Assembly (NCBI GenBank): GCA_938002605.1
Contig: CALLAF010000038.1
Location: forward strand, 1-64,000
Source: an uncultured Paracoccaceae bacterium
GTDB lineage: Bacteria > Pseudomonadota > Alphaproteobacteria > Rhodobacterales > Rhodobacteraceae
Reading direction: 5' to 3'
DNA length: 64,000 nt
Shown piece after piece: positions 26,526-36,045 of this stretch. Positions within the stretch are counted from its first letter, which is position 1. Every line of letters begins with the position of its first letter. The notes beneath the pieces are model-generated. The model ran no database searches, was not told where the DNA came from, and worked only from the letters and a program-made list of their open reading frames with translations. A program made the translations under genes and the position numbers.

Positions 26526-26554
26526 GGGCGACATTCTATTATATAGTGTCGCCC
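26526..26554. terminator. Hairpin between convergent transglycosylase and scoB genes
   Basis: GGGCGACA at 26526-26533 and TGTCGCCC at 26547-26554 form a perfect 8-bp stem with a 13-base AT-rich loop, placed between the two converging stops. The flanks are AT-rich without a strict T tract, so a bidirectional terminator is likely. Confidence 0.75.
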
Positions 26555-26561
26555 AATTTAA

Positions 26562-27188
26562 TTAGATGATGGTCGCTTCGGTTGCGGCGCGCAGTTCTTC
26601 TTCGGTGACGCCGTCAGCGCATTCGACAATTTGCAGCCCGCCTTCAACAACATCAAGCACACCAAGATTCGTGATGATACGGTCAACAACCCCTTTCCCA
26701 GTCAGTGGTAGGGTGCAGGATTTCAACAATTTACTGTCACCGTGTTTGGATGTGTGATCCATCACAACAACAACACGGCCGACGCCAGCCACAAGATCCA
26801 TCGCGCCGCCCATGCCTTTGACAAGCTTGCCGGGAATCATCCAATTTGCGAGATCGCCGTTCTCGGCGACTTCCATCGCGCCCAAAATCGCCATCGCGAT
26901 CTTGCCGCCGCGGATCATGCCGAAAGATTGTGCACTGTCGAAATACGCGGTTTGGGGCAGTTCGGTGATGGTTTGCTTGCCTGCGTTGATCAGGTCAGCG
27001 TCGATATCTTCTTCGGTCGGAAACGGACCCATGCCAAGCATACCGTTTTCCGACTGCAATGTGACCTCGACGCCCTCGGGGATATAGTTGGAAACCAGCG
27101 TCGGGATACCGATTCCGAGGTTTACATAGGTGCCATCCTGAAGTTCTTGCGCCGCGCGTGCGGCCATTTGGTTGCGATCCCAAGCCAT
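26562..27188 (-). CDS. scoB: 3-oxoacid CoA-transferase subunit B
   Basis: This is the B subunit of succinyl-CoA:3-ketoacid CoA-transferase, which activates acetoacetate using succinyl-CoA. The 208-residue protein has the subunit B signature [13 protein letters not shown] with the catalytic Glu47. It also has the [17 protein letters not shown] segment near the N terminus and the [11 protein letters not shown] motif. Length is normal. It lies downstream of scoA, but a 77-residue gene is inserted between the two, which is unusual. Acetate or butyrate CoA-transferases are close relatives, so the exact acyl group is not certain. Confidence 0.93.
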   Translation of the reverse strand: MAWDRNQMAARAAQELQDGTYVNLGIGIPTLVSNYIPEGVEVTLQSENGMLGMGPFPTEEDIDADLINAGKQTITELPQTAYFDSAQSFGMIRGGKIAMAILGAMEVAENGDLANWMIPGKLVKGMGGAMDLVAGVGRVVVVMDHTSKHGDSKLLKSCTLPLTGKGVVDRIITNLGVLDVVEGGLQIVECADGVTEEELRAATEATII

Positions 27189-27191
27189 GAT

Positions 27192-27425
27192 TTAATCCTT
27201 CCCAGAGTTAAGAGAGGTCTTGATCTCTGCAAGACTTGTTTTGATTTCGCTCAGCTGATGTTCCAGCATGAGACTATGTGCGGTGCTCAGCGTCATGCGC
27301 TGTAATTCGGTGTCATCACCAACAAAGGTATCGTGGACCATTGCGCGGGCAATCACGATCCAATGATGGAAATCGCGCAATATCTCTCGATCTTGTTCGG
27401 CCTTAGAGGAGTTATGATCTGACAT
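27192..27425 (-). CDS. Small protein encoded between scoA and scoB
   Basis: This is a 77-residue hydrophilic protein with no family that I recognise. It starts at an ATG with AAGGGA six bases upstream, ends 3 bases before scoB, and lies 9 bases after scoA, so it is part of the operon. The C-terminal third contains a tandem heptad repeat, SEIKTSLAEIKTSL, predicting a short coiled coil. The rest is helix-prone (EQDREILRDFHHWIVIARAM). It could be an assembly or regulatory subunit of the CoA-transferase, or an unrelated passenger. Confidence 0.7.
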   Translation of the reverse strand: MSDHNSSKAEQDREILRDFHHWIVIARAMVHDTFVGDDTELQRMTLSTAHSLMLEHQLSEIKTSLAEIKTSLNSGKD

Positions 27426-27434
27426 GCTTTTCCC

Positions 27435-28133
27435 TTAGGCTGCAGGGCGCGTTGTGCGTTGTTCAATCCGTTTTTCATGGTCGCCTTGAATAATACGATG
27501 CACATAGATGCCGGGCAGGTGGATGTGATCCGGATCAAGGCTACCAGTTGGAACGATTTCTTCGACCTCAACAATACAGGTTTTGCCACACATTGCGGCT
27601 GGCGGATTAAAGTTGCGGGCGGTTTTGCGGAAAATCAGGTTACCTGTCTCATCGGCTTTCCACGCCTTCACGATGGCCAGATCAGCAAAGATGCCTTCTT
27701 CCATGATGTAGGTTTCGCCGTTGAAGTCTTTGTGGTCTTTGCCTTCGGCAATCACTGTGCCGACGCCGGTTTTGGTATAGAAACCAGGGATGCCACAGCC
27801 GCCGGCGCGCATGCGTTCGGCCAATGTGCCTTGGGGGTTGAATTCCAGTTCCAGCTCTCCTGACAGGTATTGGCGCATAAATTCCGCGTTTTCACCCACA
27901 TAAGAACTGATCATTTTCTTGACCTGACGGGTCTGCAGCAAAATACCGATGCCAAAATCGTCGACGCCCGCATTGTTGGATGCAAACGTAAGATCTTTGG
28001 TGCCTGCGTCTTTGATTGCGCCAAGCAGCAATTCAGGGATGCCGCATAGACCAAAGCCCCCGGCGGCAATGAACATACCGTCAAACAACAACCCATCAAG
28101 GGCCGCGGCGGCATTCGGATAAATTTTCTGCAT
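27435..28133 (-). CDS. scoA: 3-oxoacid CoA-transferase subunit A
   Basis: This is the A subunit of the CoA-transferase, which forms a heterotetramer with ScoB. From the ATG at 28133 the protein is 232 residues. A frame open to 28217 is disfavoured because the start [12 protein letters not shown] matches the usual N terminus and has GGGGGAG upstream. The CoA-binding glycine motif [10 protein letters not shown] is near residue 27, and the [16 protein letters not shown] segment is conserved. It is first in the scoA-orf-scoB operon and follows topA. Confidence 0.93.
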   Translation of the reverse strand: MQKIYPNAAAALDGLLFDGMFIAAGGFGLCGIPELLLGAIKDAGTKDLTFASNNAGVDDFGIGILLQTRQVKKMISSYVGENAEFMRQYLSGELELEFNPQGTLAERMRAGGCGIPGFYTKTGVGTVIAEGKDHKDFNGETYIMEEGIFADLAIVKAWKADETGNLIFRKTARNFNPPAAMCGKTCIVEVEEIVPTGSLDPDHIHLPGIYVHRIIQGDHEKRIEQRTTRPAA

Positions 28134-28220
28134 TGATGGATGCTCCCCCGTTTCGCAATCGGCCAGAGCCTGACCCGCGAAACAGGGAAAGTCAACGCGT
28201 ATGCTGCGATGCAGCACATG

Positions 28221-30845
28221 CTACTTTTTGATAGCAGGTTTCTTTTTTGCTGCAGGCTTCTTGGCTGCGGGCTTTTTCGCGGCAGGCTTTTTTACTGGGG
28301 CCTTTTTCTTGGCGGCGGGTTTCTTCTTACCAGACTTCGCGGCACGCTCGTCAATCAGATGCACGGCTTGCGCCATTGTTAGCTCGGCAGGGGGAATATC
28401 TTCTGGGATTGTCGCGTTGATCTTTTCCCATTTGACGTAGGGGCCGTATTTGCCGTCAAAAACGTTCACCGGTCCGCCTGCCTCTGGGTGTTCGCCCAAT
28501 TCATGGATCGGCACGGCCGCTTTGCCACGTTGGCCACGGCTCGCAACTTTTTCTGCAAGCAATTGCACAGCGTGGTTCATGCCCACGGTCCAAACATCCT
28601 CGATGCTTTCAAGGTTGGCGTTTGTACCGCCCTTAAACGACGTGTTTTCAGCGTGTTTAAGATACGGACCATAGCGACCAAGATTGGCCCACACATTCAC
28701 ACCGTCTTCAGGATGGGTGCCGATCAAACGCGGCAATTCAAGCAACCGCAACGCGTCGGGCAAACCAATTTCTTCGGGGTTCCAACCTTCGGGAACACCT
28801 TGGCGAGGGGGCTTTTTATTGTCTTCGGTCACTTCGCCACGCTGCACATAAGGGCCAAAACGGCCCTTGAATACGCGAATCGGATCACCAGCATCTTCGC
28901 CAAGCAGCTTGCCCTCGGGCGGAATGGCGGATGCTTCGGCCTCTGGGTTTGGTGGACCAAAGGGGCGCGTGTAGCGGCATTCTGGGTAATTTGAACAGCC
29001 AATAAATGCCCCACCAGAGCGGGCAGTGCGCATCGACAAACGCCCTGTGCCGCAGTTGGGGCAAATGCGTGGATCACTGCCATCTTCCGTTGGTGGGAAG
29101 AGATGCGGCTCAAGCACTTCGTTAATTTTTTCAAGCACTTCGGTGATCCGCAGATCCGCCGTTTCCGCAATCGCAGCTGAAAAATCACGCCAAAACCGTT
29201 CAAGTACTTTTTTGTATTCAGCGTCGCCTGCACTGACCTCATCAAGTTGGTTTTCCAGATCCGCAGTGAAATCGTAACCGATGTATTTGCGGAAGTAGTT
29301 GGTCAAGAACGCGGTAACCAAACGGCCTTTATCCTGCGGGATCAGACGGTTTTTGTCTTTTTCGACATAGCCGCGATCCTGAATCGTGGTCACGATAGAC
29401 GCATAGGTTGATGGGCGGCCGATGCCCAATTCTTCCATGCGCTTGACGAGCGTGGCTTCGGTGTAGCGGGGCGGCGGTTGGGTAAAGTGCTGCTCTGGCG
29501 CGACCGATTGCTTTGCGGCATCTTCGCCCTCAGCCAGCTGTGGCAGACGCTTGTCGTCATCATCAACGACGGCGTCATCTTTACCCTCTTCATAGATCGC
29601 AATAAAGCCGTCAAAGACCATGACCTGACCGTTGGCGCGCAAGATCACCTGTTCGTCGGCGCTGGCGATATCAACGGTGGTCCGTTCAAAACGCGCGGCA
29701 GACATTTGACTGGCAAGGGTGCGCTTGTAGATCAAATCATAAAGTTTGCGTTGATCGGCGTCTTTAATATTCGCCTCATCTGCACCCAGCATCAAATCTG
29801 TCGGTCGCACACATTCGTGGGCTTCTTGGGCGTTCTTTGCCTTGTTTTTGTAGACGCGCGGCGATTCGGGCATGTATTTTTCGCCAAATTTCGCTTTGAT
29901 TGCATCGCGTGCGCCGGTCACAGCCTCTGGCGCCATGTCGATGCCGTCGGTCCGCATATAGGTGATCAGCCCGGCCTCGTACAAACGCTGGGCGACGCTC
30001 ATTGTTTGGCGCGCGCCCATGCCGAACTTGCGGCTTGCCTCTTGCTGAAGGGTCGACGTCATGAATGGCGGTGATGGGTTGCGGGTGCCGGGCTTTGCTT
30101 CAACAGATTTGATGGTCAAATCGCGCGAATTGATCGCCTGAACGGCCATTTCGGCCTGTGTCTCATTTCCCAAATCAAATTTATCAAGCTTCTTGCCTGC
30201 CAGCGTCGTCAGACGTGCTTCAAATGTTTGGCCGCGGGCTGAGGTTAACAGCGCCTTAATGGTCCAGTATTCTTGGTTGCGGAAGGCTTCGATTTCCATC
30301 TCGCGTTCGCAAATCAAGCGTAGCGTCACCGATTGCACCCGACCTGCGGATTTTGCGCCGGGCAGTTTGCGCCAAAGGACGGGCGACAGGTTGAAGCCTA
30401 CCAAATAATCGAGCGCACGCCGCGCAAGGTAGGCTTCGACCAGTGGGGCGTCGACCTGGCGCGGGTGTTTCATCGCATCAAGAATCGCGGTTTTGGTGAT
30501 CGCGTTGAACACGACCCGGCTGACGGGCGTATCTTTTTTGATCGCTTTGCGCGCGGTCAAAGCTTCGGTCAGGTGCCAGCTAATGGCTTCGCCTTCGCGG
30601 TCGGGGTCGGTCGCGAGAATCAGTTCGTTGTCGTTTTTCAAAGCGTCGATAATTGCTTTGATGTGCTTTTTGCTGTCGCTTGCGACCTCCCATTTCATGT
30701 CGAAATCGTCGTCAGGTAGGACTGATCCGTTCTTGGGCGGCAGGTCGCGGACGTGGCCGTAGGATGCCAAAACGGTATAACCTTTTCCAAGGTAACCTTC
30801 AATTTTCTTGGCTTTGGCCGGTGATTCGACGACGACAACTGGCAT
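28221..30845 (-). CDS. topA: DNA topoisomerase I TopA
   Basis: TopA relaxes negative supercoils. From the ATG at 30845 (AAAGGA six bases upstream) the protein is 874 residues. The N-terminal Toprim domain starts at residue 2 and has DPDREGEAISWHL at about 80-92. The active tyrosine is about residue 296 in GLITYMRTDG. One four-cysteine zinc finger follows the core (CPNCG with GCSNYPEC). After it come Topo C-terminal repeats (GRFGPYVQRGEV, GRYGPYLKHAE, GKYGPYVKWE) and a tail of Lys/Ala/Pro repeats (KKPAAKKPAAKK) likely to bind DNA. Confidence 0.97.
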   Translation of the reverse strand: MPVVVVESPAKAKKIEGYLGKGYTVLASYGHVRDLPPKNGSVLPDDDFDMKWEVASDSKKHIKAIIDALKNDNELILATDPDREGEAISWHLTEALTARKAIKKDTPVSRVVFNAITKTAILDAMKHPRQVDAPLVEAYLARRALDYLVGFNLSPVLWRKLPGAKSAGRVQSVTLRLICEREMEIEAFRNQEYWTIKALLTSARGQTFEARLTTLAGKKLDKFDLGNETQAEMAVQAINSRDLTIKSVEAKPGTRNPSPPFMTSTLQQEASRKFGMGARQTMSVAQRLYEAGLITYMRTDGIDMAPEAVTGARDAIKAKFGEKYMPESPRVYKNKAKNAQEAHECVRPTDLMLGADEANIKDADQRKLYDLIYKRTLASQMSAARFERTTVDIASADEQVILRANGQVMVFDGFIAIYEEGKDDAVVDDDDKRLPQLAEGEDAAKQSVAPEQHFTQPPPRYTEATLVKRMEELGIGRPSTYASIVTTIQDRGYVEKDKNRLIPQDKGRLVTAFLTNYFRKYIGYDFTADLENQLDEVSAGDAEYKKVLERFWRDFSAAIAETADLRITEVLEKINEVLEPHLFPPTEDGSDPRICPNCGTGRLSMRTARSGGAFIGCSNYPECRYTRPFGPPNPEAEASAIPPEGKLLGEDAGDPIRVFKGRFGPYVQRGEVTEDNKKPPRQGVPEGWNPEEIGLPDALRLLELPRLIGTHPEDGVNVWANLGRYGPYLKHAENTSFKGGTNANLESIEDVWTVGMNHAVQLLAEKVASRGQRGKAAVPIHELGEHPEAGGPVNVFDGKYGPYVKWEKINATIPEDIPPAELTMAQAVHLIDERAAKSGKKKPAAKKKAPVKKPAAKKPAAKKPAAKKKPAIKK

Positions 30846-30968
30846 GAGAATCCTTTGGGCGGATGAGGAGCAATTTAGGTGCGCAAGATGTGGTGTGTCG
30901 CGCCGGATTGTCAATGCGCCCATTACGGGAGGGTCATTTTCGTCTAATTGTTGCGCGTTAATGTGCCG

Positions 30969-32102
30969 CTAGCTGACGACCGCGGCCCATAGCCCACCGG
31001 GTTGGCGTGCGATCCTGCCGTCGAGTTCCAAATCGACCAAAACCGGGGCCACCGTTGCAGCGGGCGAATTTACATCGCGCAGCAATTGGTCTTCGGCAAT
31101 GGGGTTTGGGCCGAGCCGCGCCAAGATTTCATCGTGCAGGGCGGCTGTTTGCTGCAACGGTCGTGGCGCGGGGGGCGGTGTGAGGTCCAGTTCGGGGGCT
31201 TCGGGCAGGACCGGTGAAATAGCTTCGATCACATCAGACGCGTTGCGGATCAGCGTTGCACCGTCGCGCAAAAGCATATTGCACCCAGCCGCGCGGGCAT
31301 CAAACGGGTGGCCGGGAACCGCGAAAACGTCGCGGGCCTGATCCAATGCATTTCGCGCGGTGATCAAGCTGCCTGATTTTGCGGCGGCTTCGACCACGAT
31401 CACGGCCTGTGCCATGCCGGATATGATACGGTTGCGGGCCGGAAAATGCCGGGCTTGCGGTTGCATTCCCATCGGCATCTCGGACAGGCGCACGCCCTGT
31501 TTGGCAATGTCATGCGCAAGCTGGGTATTTTCAACAGGATAGATCGTATCGACCCCGCCGGCTTGCACGGCCGCTGTCCCGCCGGGAAGTGCTGCGATAT
31601 GTGCAGCGGTGTCGATCCCGCGGGCAAGGCCAGACACAACAACAAACCCCGAATCGGTCAGATCCGCAGCCAGCTTTTTTGCCATGCGGGTGCCGAGCGA
31701 TGAAGCATTTCGCGCGCCAACCAATGCAATCATCGGACGGGCCAAAAGTGCGAGATCACCCAAGGCCCACAATAGTGGCGGGGCGTCTGCAATATCGCAC
31801 AGATTCGCTGGATAGCGCGGATCGTCATCTGTCATTAGCACCGCGCCAGCGGCGTGACCCGCGTCAAGTTCTGCGCGCGCCACGCCAATGGGGCATGTTT
31901 CATACCCTTTTACGCCCGCTTCACGGGCAATGTCCGGCAGTGCATCCAACGCGTTTTGCGCGCTGCCATGTTCCGCCATCAGCCGCCGGTAGGTCGCAAT
32001 GCCAACCCGGCGTGAACGCAATAGACGAAGCCGGTCAACCAGATCACCTTCCGTGGTGGGTAGGAGTGGGGGGTGATTGGAAGTTTTGCGTTTTCCGGTC
32101 AT
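30969..32102 (-). CDS. dprA: DNA processing protein DprA
   Basis: DprA protects incoming single-stranded DNA during transformation and loads RecA. The 377-residue protein has an N-terminal helical domain to about residue 80. A Rossmann-like core follows with VGARNASSLGTRMA, VVSGLARGIDTAAHIAAL, HFPARNRIISGMA and VFAVPGHPFDARAAGCNMLLRDGA. A C-terminal winged-helix domain lies at about 310-377. Gene order topA-dprA on the same strand is common in alphaproteobacteria. Its presence is consistent with competence but does not prove it. Confidence 0.95.
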   Translation of the reverse strand: MTGKRKTSNHPPLLPTTEGDLVDRLRLLRSRRVGIATYRRLMAEHGSAQNALDALPDIAREAGVKGYETCPIGVARAELDAGHAAGAVLMTDDDPRYPANLCDIADAPPLLWALGDLALLARPMIALVGARNASSLGTRMAKKLAADLTDSGFVVVSGLARGIDTAAHIAALPGGTAAVQAGGVDTIYPVENTQLAHDIAKQGVRLSEMPMGMQPQARHFPARNRIISGMAQAVIVVEAAAKSGSLITARNALDQARDVFAVPGHPFDARAAGCNMLLRDGATLIRNASDVIEAISPVLPEAPELDLTPPPAPRPLQQTAALHDEILARLGPNPIAEDQLLRDVNSPAATVAPVLVDLELDGRIARQPGGLWAAVVS

Positions 32103-32180
32103 CCTGATTCTCCGCCTATTGCGTAGTCAGTTTTAGGCCTACGCAGTTAACGAGATGTGAATCGTTGCATGTTTTGCCGA

Positions 32181-32639
32181 TCAAAGGTTTTGCTTTGGCC
32201 GCGCAAGTTGCGCGCAGAACCAAAGCGCCCCGGCAAAGCCAACGCCGGGCAATGAAGTCATTACGACGAAGCTGAAGTCATACGCGGCTTCCTTTAGGCC
32301 CAAAAGCACAAGAAACGCTGCGTGGCTAACAATCCCGCCCAATACAAAGCCAACGGCCCATCCGCCAATACCAGTCATAAGCAGAGCCACAGCGACCGGC
32401 ACAATCAGCAAGGTTGTCACAAACGCAAAAATAAACAGATTAAAAACAAACGCGCTTGTATGCCAAAAATACCCAAAGCTATCGGTCAGCGTTGGCGTAT
32501 ACGTTACTGCGGCCCAAACGGTGAGCAGCAGTGCCGGAAGTATGAGCTCAACGATAAGTATCGCAATCCCAATCATCTTGAGCGCATCACGCAATCGGAC
32601 TGGCGCGGAGAGAAACAAACTACGCCGCGGCTCCGCCAA
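32181..32639 (-). CDS. Small integral membrane protein, unknown function
   Basis: This is a 152-residue protein with a short N-terminal cytoplasmic stretch and about four transmembrane segments, at about residues 21-44, 62-88, 92-113 and 124-143. No family motif was recognised. Its start lies inside the last 20 bases of tldD in another frame, so it is probably co-translated with tldD. Charged residues are few between helices. A structural or accessory membrane role is possible, but nothing specific supports one. Confidence 0.72.
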   Translation of the reverse strand: MAEPRRSLFLSAPVRLRDALKMIGIAILIVELILPALLLTVWAAVTYTPTLTDSFGYFWHTSAFVFNLFIFAFVTTLLIVPVAVALLMTGIGGWAVGFVLGGIVSHAAFLVLLGLKEAAYDFSFVVMTSLPGVGFAGALWFCAQLARPKQNL

Positions 32640-34041
32640 TCGTTAGCCCGCCAATCAGCAGGCTGGGTTGTCCGACGCCGACGGGCACCCATTGCCCGGC
32701 TTTACCGCAATTGCCGATCCCGGGATCAAGTTGCATGTCATTGCCGATCCCGCGAATTTGTTTCAACGCGGTTGCGCCATCCCCGATCAGCGTGGCGCCT
32801 TTGACTGGCGCGCCGACGATACCGTTTTTGACGCGGTAGGCTTCGGTGCAGGAAAACACAAATTTGCCGTTGGTGATGTCTACCTGACCGCCACCAAACC
32901 CAACCGCATAAATCCCGTCCTTCAGGTCGGCGACGAGGCTTTCGGGGGCCGCGTCACCGCCCAACATATAGGTGTTGGTCATACGCGGCATCGGTGCATG
33001 GGCATAGCTTTCGCGGCGTCCGTTGCCTGTTGGGGCGACGCCCATCAAGCGCGCGTTTTGGCGGTCTTGCATGTAGCCGACCAGCACGCCGTCTTCGATC
33101 AATGTGTTCTTGGCGCTGGGCGTACCTTCGTCGTCGACGGTGATAGAGCCGCGCCGATCAGGAATCGTACCGTCGTCCAATACTGTCACGCCCTTCGCGG
33201 CGATTTGCTGGCCCATCAGCCCCGCAAAGGCGGATGATCCTTTGCGGTTGAAATCACCTTCAAGCCCATGGCCAATTGCCTCGTGCAGCAAAATGCCCGG
33301 CCATCCGGGGCCAAGCACCACATCCATCACGCCTGCGGGCGCGGGTTCGGCGTCAAGATTTACAAGTGCGATGCGCAGGGCCTCGCGGACGACGGGTTCC
33401 CAGTGATCGCGCCCGATCAATCCGATCAATCCGGCCCGCCCGCCGCCGCCCATTGATCCGCTTTCGCGCTTGCCGTTTTCTTCGACAATCACGCTGATGT
33501 TCAGCCGCGACATCGGGCGGGTATCGGTCACAAGTGCGCCTTCGGGGCGCAGGATGAGCACCTCTTGGTGCGAAGCGGCCAGAGTGGCCGACACCTGCAC
33601 CACCCGCGAATCAAGTGCACGTGCAAAGGCATCGATTTCGCGCAAAACGTCGATTTTGGCCGGGAACGTCGCCTGTAGCATCGGATCAGCGTCCGTATAA
33701 AGCTTTTGGTTTGTGCCTACCGGGGCGGGGGCCATAGTGCCGCCGCCGTCACCCACGGCAAGGCGCGCGGTGGCCACGGCCCGCTTAAGCGCATGTTCAT
33801 CAATGGTTGTCGAATGGGCATAGCCTGCCGTTTCGCCATGCACGGCGCGCAGGCCGAAACCCTCGGATGCATCATAGCTGGCTGTCTTCACGCGGCCATC
33901 GTCAAACGACAGAACTTCTGATTTGCGACGCTCTAGGAAAAGTTCACCGTCATCAGCCCCTTGGGTCGCGTCGCGCAGCAAAGTGAGCGCGCGGTCTTGG
34001 TCAAGATTGGTTTCAAAGGGGCGAAATGGATCAGTGGCCAT
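32620..34041 (-). CDS. tldD: Metalloprotease TldD
   Basis: TldD, with TldE/PmbA, forms a zinc protease that processes ribosomally made peptides and degrades unfolded peptides. From the ATG at 34041 (AAGGA upstream) the protein is 473 residues. The zinc motif HEAIGH is at residues 253-258 with the third ligand region EGDF just after. A glycine-rich segment (SGSMGGGGRAG) precedes it, and the C-terminal domain contains GGQVDITNGKFVFSCTEAYRV. No pmbA is adjacent. It diverges from the cytochrome oxidase genes. Confidence 0.95.
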   Translation of the reverse strand: MATDPFRPFETNLDQDRALTLLRDATQGADDGELFLERRKSEVLSFDDGRVKTASYDASEGFGLRAVHGETAGYAHSTTIDEHALKRAVATARLAVGDGGGTMAPAPVGTNQKLYTDADPMLQATFPAKIDVLREIDAFARALDSRVVQVSATLAASHQEVLILRPEGALVTDTRPMSRLNISVIVEENGKRESGSMGGGGRAGLIGLIGRDHWEPVVREALRIALVNLDAEPAPAGVMDVVLGPGWPGILLHEAIGHGLEGDFNRKGSSAFAGLMGQQIAAKGVTVLDDGTIPDRRGSITVDDEGTPSAKNTLIEDGVLVGYMQDRQNARLMGVAPTGNGRRESYAHAPMPRMTNTYMLGGDAAPESLVADLKDGIYAVGFGGGQVDITNGKFVFSCTEAYRVKNGIVGAPVKGATLIGDGATALKQIRGIGNDMQLDPGIGNCGKAGQWVPVGVGQPSLLIGGLTIGGAAA

Positions 34042-34209
34042 AAAAAATTCCTTAGGTCTGCGCAAATTATCGACAAAAGCGGCCCTTTGCCGCAACAGCA
34101 GTTCTTGAGTTGTTCATCAAGATATGGGACATGGACGGTCAGATACAACGGGATTCCTTCGGGTGCCTGTTCCAGACGCGCCTGAGGCGCAACGATGTTA
34201 GGGTAGAAT

Positions 34210-35028
34210 ATGCGACTGAAAACCTTTGCGACCTCACTTTTGTCCGGTACCGGCTTGATCATGGCCGGGGCGGCTGCCACAGCGCAAGAAGTCAGCCAAG
34301 AGCTGGAAATAATCGGGATGCCTGTTGATGGCGCGACCGGATTTCAACCAGCAGCCACCGAATTGGCGCGCGATGTGCAGGGGCTTGATCAGCTTTTGCT
34401 GGTCATCATTACTGTGATTACTTTGTTTGTGACCGCGCTGCTTGCTTGGGTTTTGATCCGCTATAATCAAAAGCGCCAACCGACACCTGCAGGGTTTACT
34501 CATAACTCGCCACTCGAAGTGGCTTGGACTGTGCTTCCGATCGTCATTCTCGTGTTCATCGGGTCATTTTCTTTGCCCGTGCTGTTCAAACAACAAGTGA
34601 TCCCAGAAGGCGAGATCAATATTAAGGTCACAGGGTACCAATGGTACTGGGGCTATGAGTATGTTGATGAAGACGTCAGCTTTGATAGTTTTATGCTTGG
34701 CCGTGATGAGCTGGAAGAATATGGCTACAGTCAGGACGAATATCTGCTTGCGACCAACACTTCTGTCGTTGTGCCTGTGAATACAACCGTTGTGATGCAG
34801 CTAACTGGTGCGGATGTAATCCACTCATGGACCGTTCCGGCATTTGGGGTTAAGCAAGACGCTGTTCCGGGCCGTTTGTCACAGCTTTGGTTCTCGGCTG
34901 AGCGCGAAGGTATCTTCTTTGGCCAATGTTCTGAACTTTGTGGCAAAGACCACGCCTATATGCCGATCACTGTAAAAGTCGTAAGCCAAGAAACTTACGA
35001 CGAATGGCTGGCGGCGGCGAAGTCATAA
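34210..35028 (+). CDS. ctaC: Cytochrome c oxidase subunit II
   Basis: Subunit II of the aa3-type oxidase receives electrons from cytochrome c at the CuA centre. The 272-residue precursor has a signal peptide (cleavage after about Ala25) and two transmembrane helices at about 60-84 and 104-126. The periplasmic domain carries CuA ligands His205, Cys240, Cys244, His248 and Met251 (CSELCGKDHAYMP). The electron-entry aromatic stretch is YQWYWGYEY. AGGGTAGA lies before the start. It opens the oxidase block; the catalytic subunit ctaD is not in the window. Confidence 0.97.
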   Translation: MRLKTFATSLLSGTGLIMAGAAATAQEVSQELEIIGMPVDGATGFQPAATELARDVQGLDQLLLVIITVITLFVTALLAWVLIRYNQKRQPTPAGFTHNSPLEVAWTVLPIVILVFIGSFSLPVLFKQQVIPEGEINIKVTGYQWYWGYEYVDEDVSFDSFMLGRDELEEYGYSQDEYLLATNTSVVVPVNTTVVMQLTGADVIHSWTVPAFGVKQDAVPGRLSQLWFSAEREGIFFGQCSELCGKDHAYMPITVKVVSQETYDEWLAAAKS

Positions 35029-35035
35029 GCGGGGC

Positions 35036-35053
35036 GGTGGATCAAGATCCACC
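35036..35053. repeat. Dispersed 18-bp palindrome, copy 2
   Basis: GGTGGATCAAGATCCACC followed by CTACG, eight bases after the ctaC stop. It is the same element as at 12400. Confidence 0.8.
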
Positions 35054-35075
35054 CTACGCTAAAGTAACCCTGTAA

Positions 35076-35093
35076 GGTGGATCTTGATCCACC
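35076..35093. repeat. Dispersed 18-bp palindrome, copy 3
   Basis: GGTGGATCTTGATCCACC, the reverse-complement form (TT centre) of the same element, 22 bases after copy 2 and 20 bases before the ctaB start. The two copies together could form alternative long or short hairpins in the ctaC-ctaB transcript. The GTG inside it is in frame with ctaB but is not its likely start. Confidence 0.8.
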
Positions 35094-35112
35094 CGTCGTG
35101 GAAAGACCCGAT

Positions 35113-36045
35113 ATGAGTGACATCAGCATGCAAGACAGCAGCTATGAGGCAAACATGGGCGACTATTTCGCCCTGCTGAAGCCGCGCGTCATGTCATTGG
35201 TGGTGTTTACCGCTTTGGTTGGGTTGCTGGTTGCGCCTGTTCCTGTTCATCCGTTTATCGGGTTCGTGGGCATTTTGTGTATCGCTGTCGGGGCAGGGGC
35301 CTCTGGTGCGCTAAACATGTGGTGGGACGCTGATATTGACCAATTGATGAAGCGGACTGCAACACGTCCAATCCCGTCGGGGCGTGTTGAACCGGGTGAA
35401 GCACTAGGCATCGGGTTGGCCCTTTCAGGCTTCGCGATTGTGCTTCTAGCGCTCGCGACGAATTTCTTGGCAGCATCCTTGCTGGCCTTCACGATCTTTT
35501 TCTACGCGGTCGTCTATTCGATGTATCTCAAACGTTCGACACCACATAACATCGTGATCGGTGGGGCCGCCGGGGCATTTCCACCGATGATCGGCTGGGC
35601 GGTTGCGACCGGGGGCGTGAGCATTGAAAGCGTGCTGATGTTCGCGTTGATCTTTATGTGGACGCCACCGCATTTTTGGGCGCTGGCGCTTTTTGTGAAG
35701 TCTGACTATGGCCGGGCAGGTGTGCCAATGCTCACCGAAACGCATGGGCGCGACACAACCCGACGGCATGTATTGATCTATACGATTGCGCTGGTGCCAG
35801 TCGCGCTTGGGCTTGGGCTGACATCCATTGGTGGCCCTTTCTACATGGCTGTTGCCGTGGTAATGAACCTTTGGTTTCTCAAGGGGGCCATTGATATTTC
35901 GCGCCGCGACGATGCCGCCTGCGAAGCGGATAAGCACAAAGTCGAAATCAACGTCTTTAAGGTGTCGCTCTACTACCTCTTTGCCCATTTCCTCGCACTT
36001 TTGTTTGAGGCCGCTCTGCGCCAGTACGGGCTGGGGGGCTGGTGA
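35113..36045 (+). CDS. ctaB: Protoheme IX farnesyltransferase (heme O synthase)
   Basis: CtaB/CyoE adds farnesyl to heme B to give heme O, the precursor of heme A for the oxidase. From the ATG at 35113 the protein is 310 residues with about nine transmembrane helices. The first prenyl-diphosphate motif is NMWWDADIDQLMKRT, and the second aspartate region is near KSDYGRAGVPML. A frame open to a GTG at 35077 lies in the repeat and would add 12 unlikely residues. It ends in a TGATG overlap with the next gene. Confidence 0.95.
   Translation: MSDISMQDSSYEANMGDYFALLKPRVMSLVVFTALVGLLVAPVPVHPFIGFVGILCIAVGAGASGALNMWWDADIDQLMKRTATRPIPSGRVEPGEALGIGLALSGFAIVLLALATNFLAASLLAFTIFFYAVVYSMYLKRSTPHNIVIGGAAGAFPPMIGWAVATGGVSIESVLMFALIFMWTPPHFWALALFVKSDYGRAGVPMLTETHGRDTTRRHVLIYTIALVPVALGLGLTSIGGPFYMAVAVVMNLWFLKGAIDISRRDDAACEADKHKVEINVFKVSLYYLFAHFLALLFEAALRQYGLGGW

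Noticed and set aside
29478-30074. Plus-strand open frame of 198 codons within topA
   Set aside because: It is antisense to conserved topA coding sequence including the active-site region; there is no independent evidence of a gene.
35077-35112. GTG start for ctaB inside the repeat
   Set aside because: It would add 12 residues encoded by the palindrome itself; the ATG at 35113 matches the family start.
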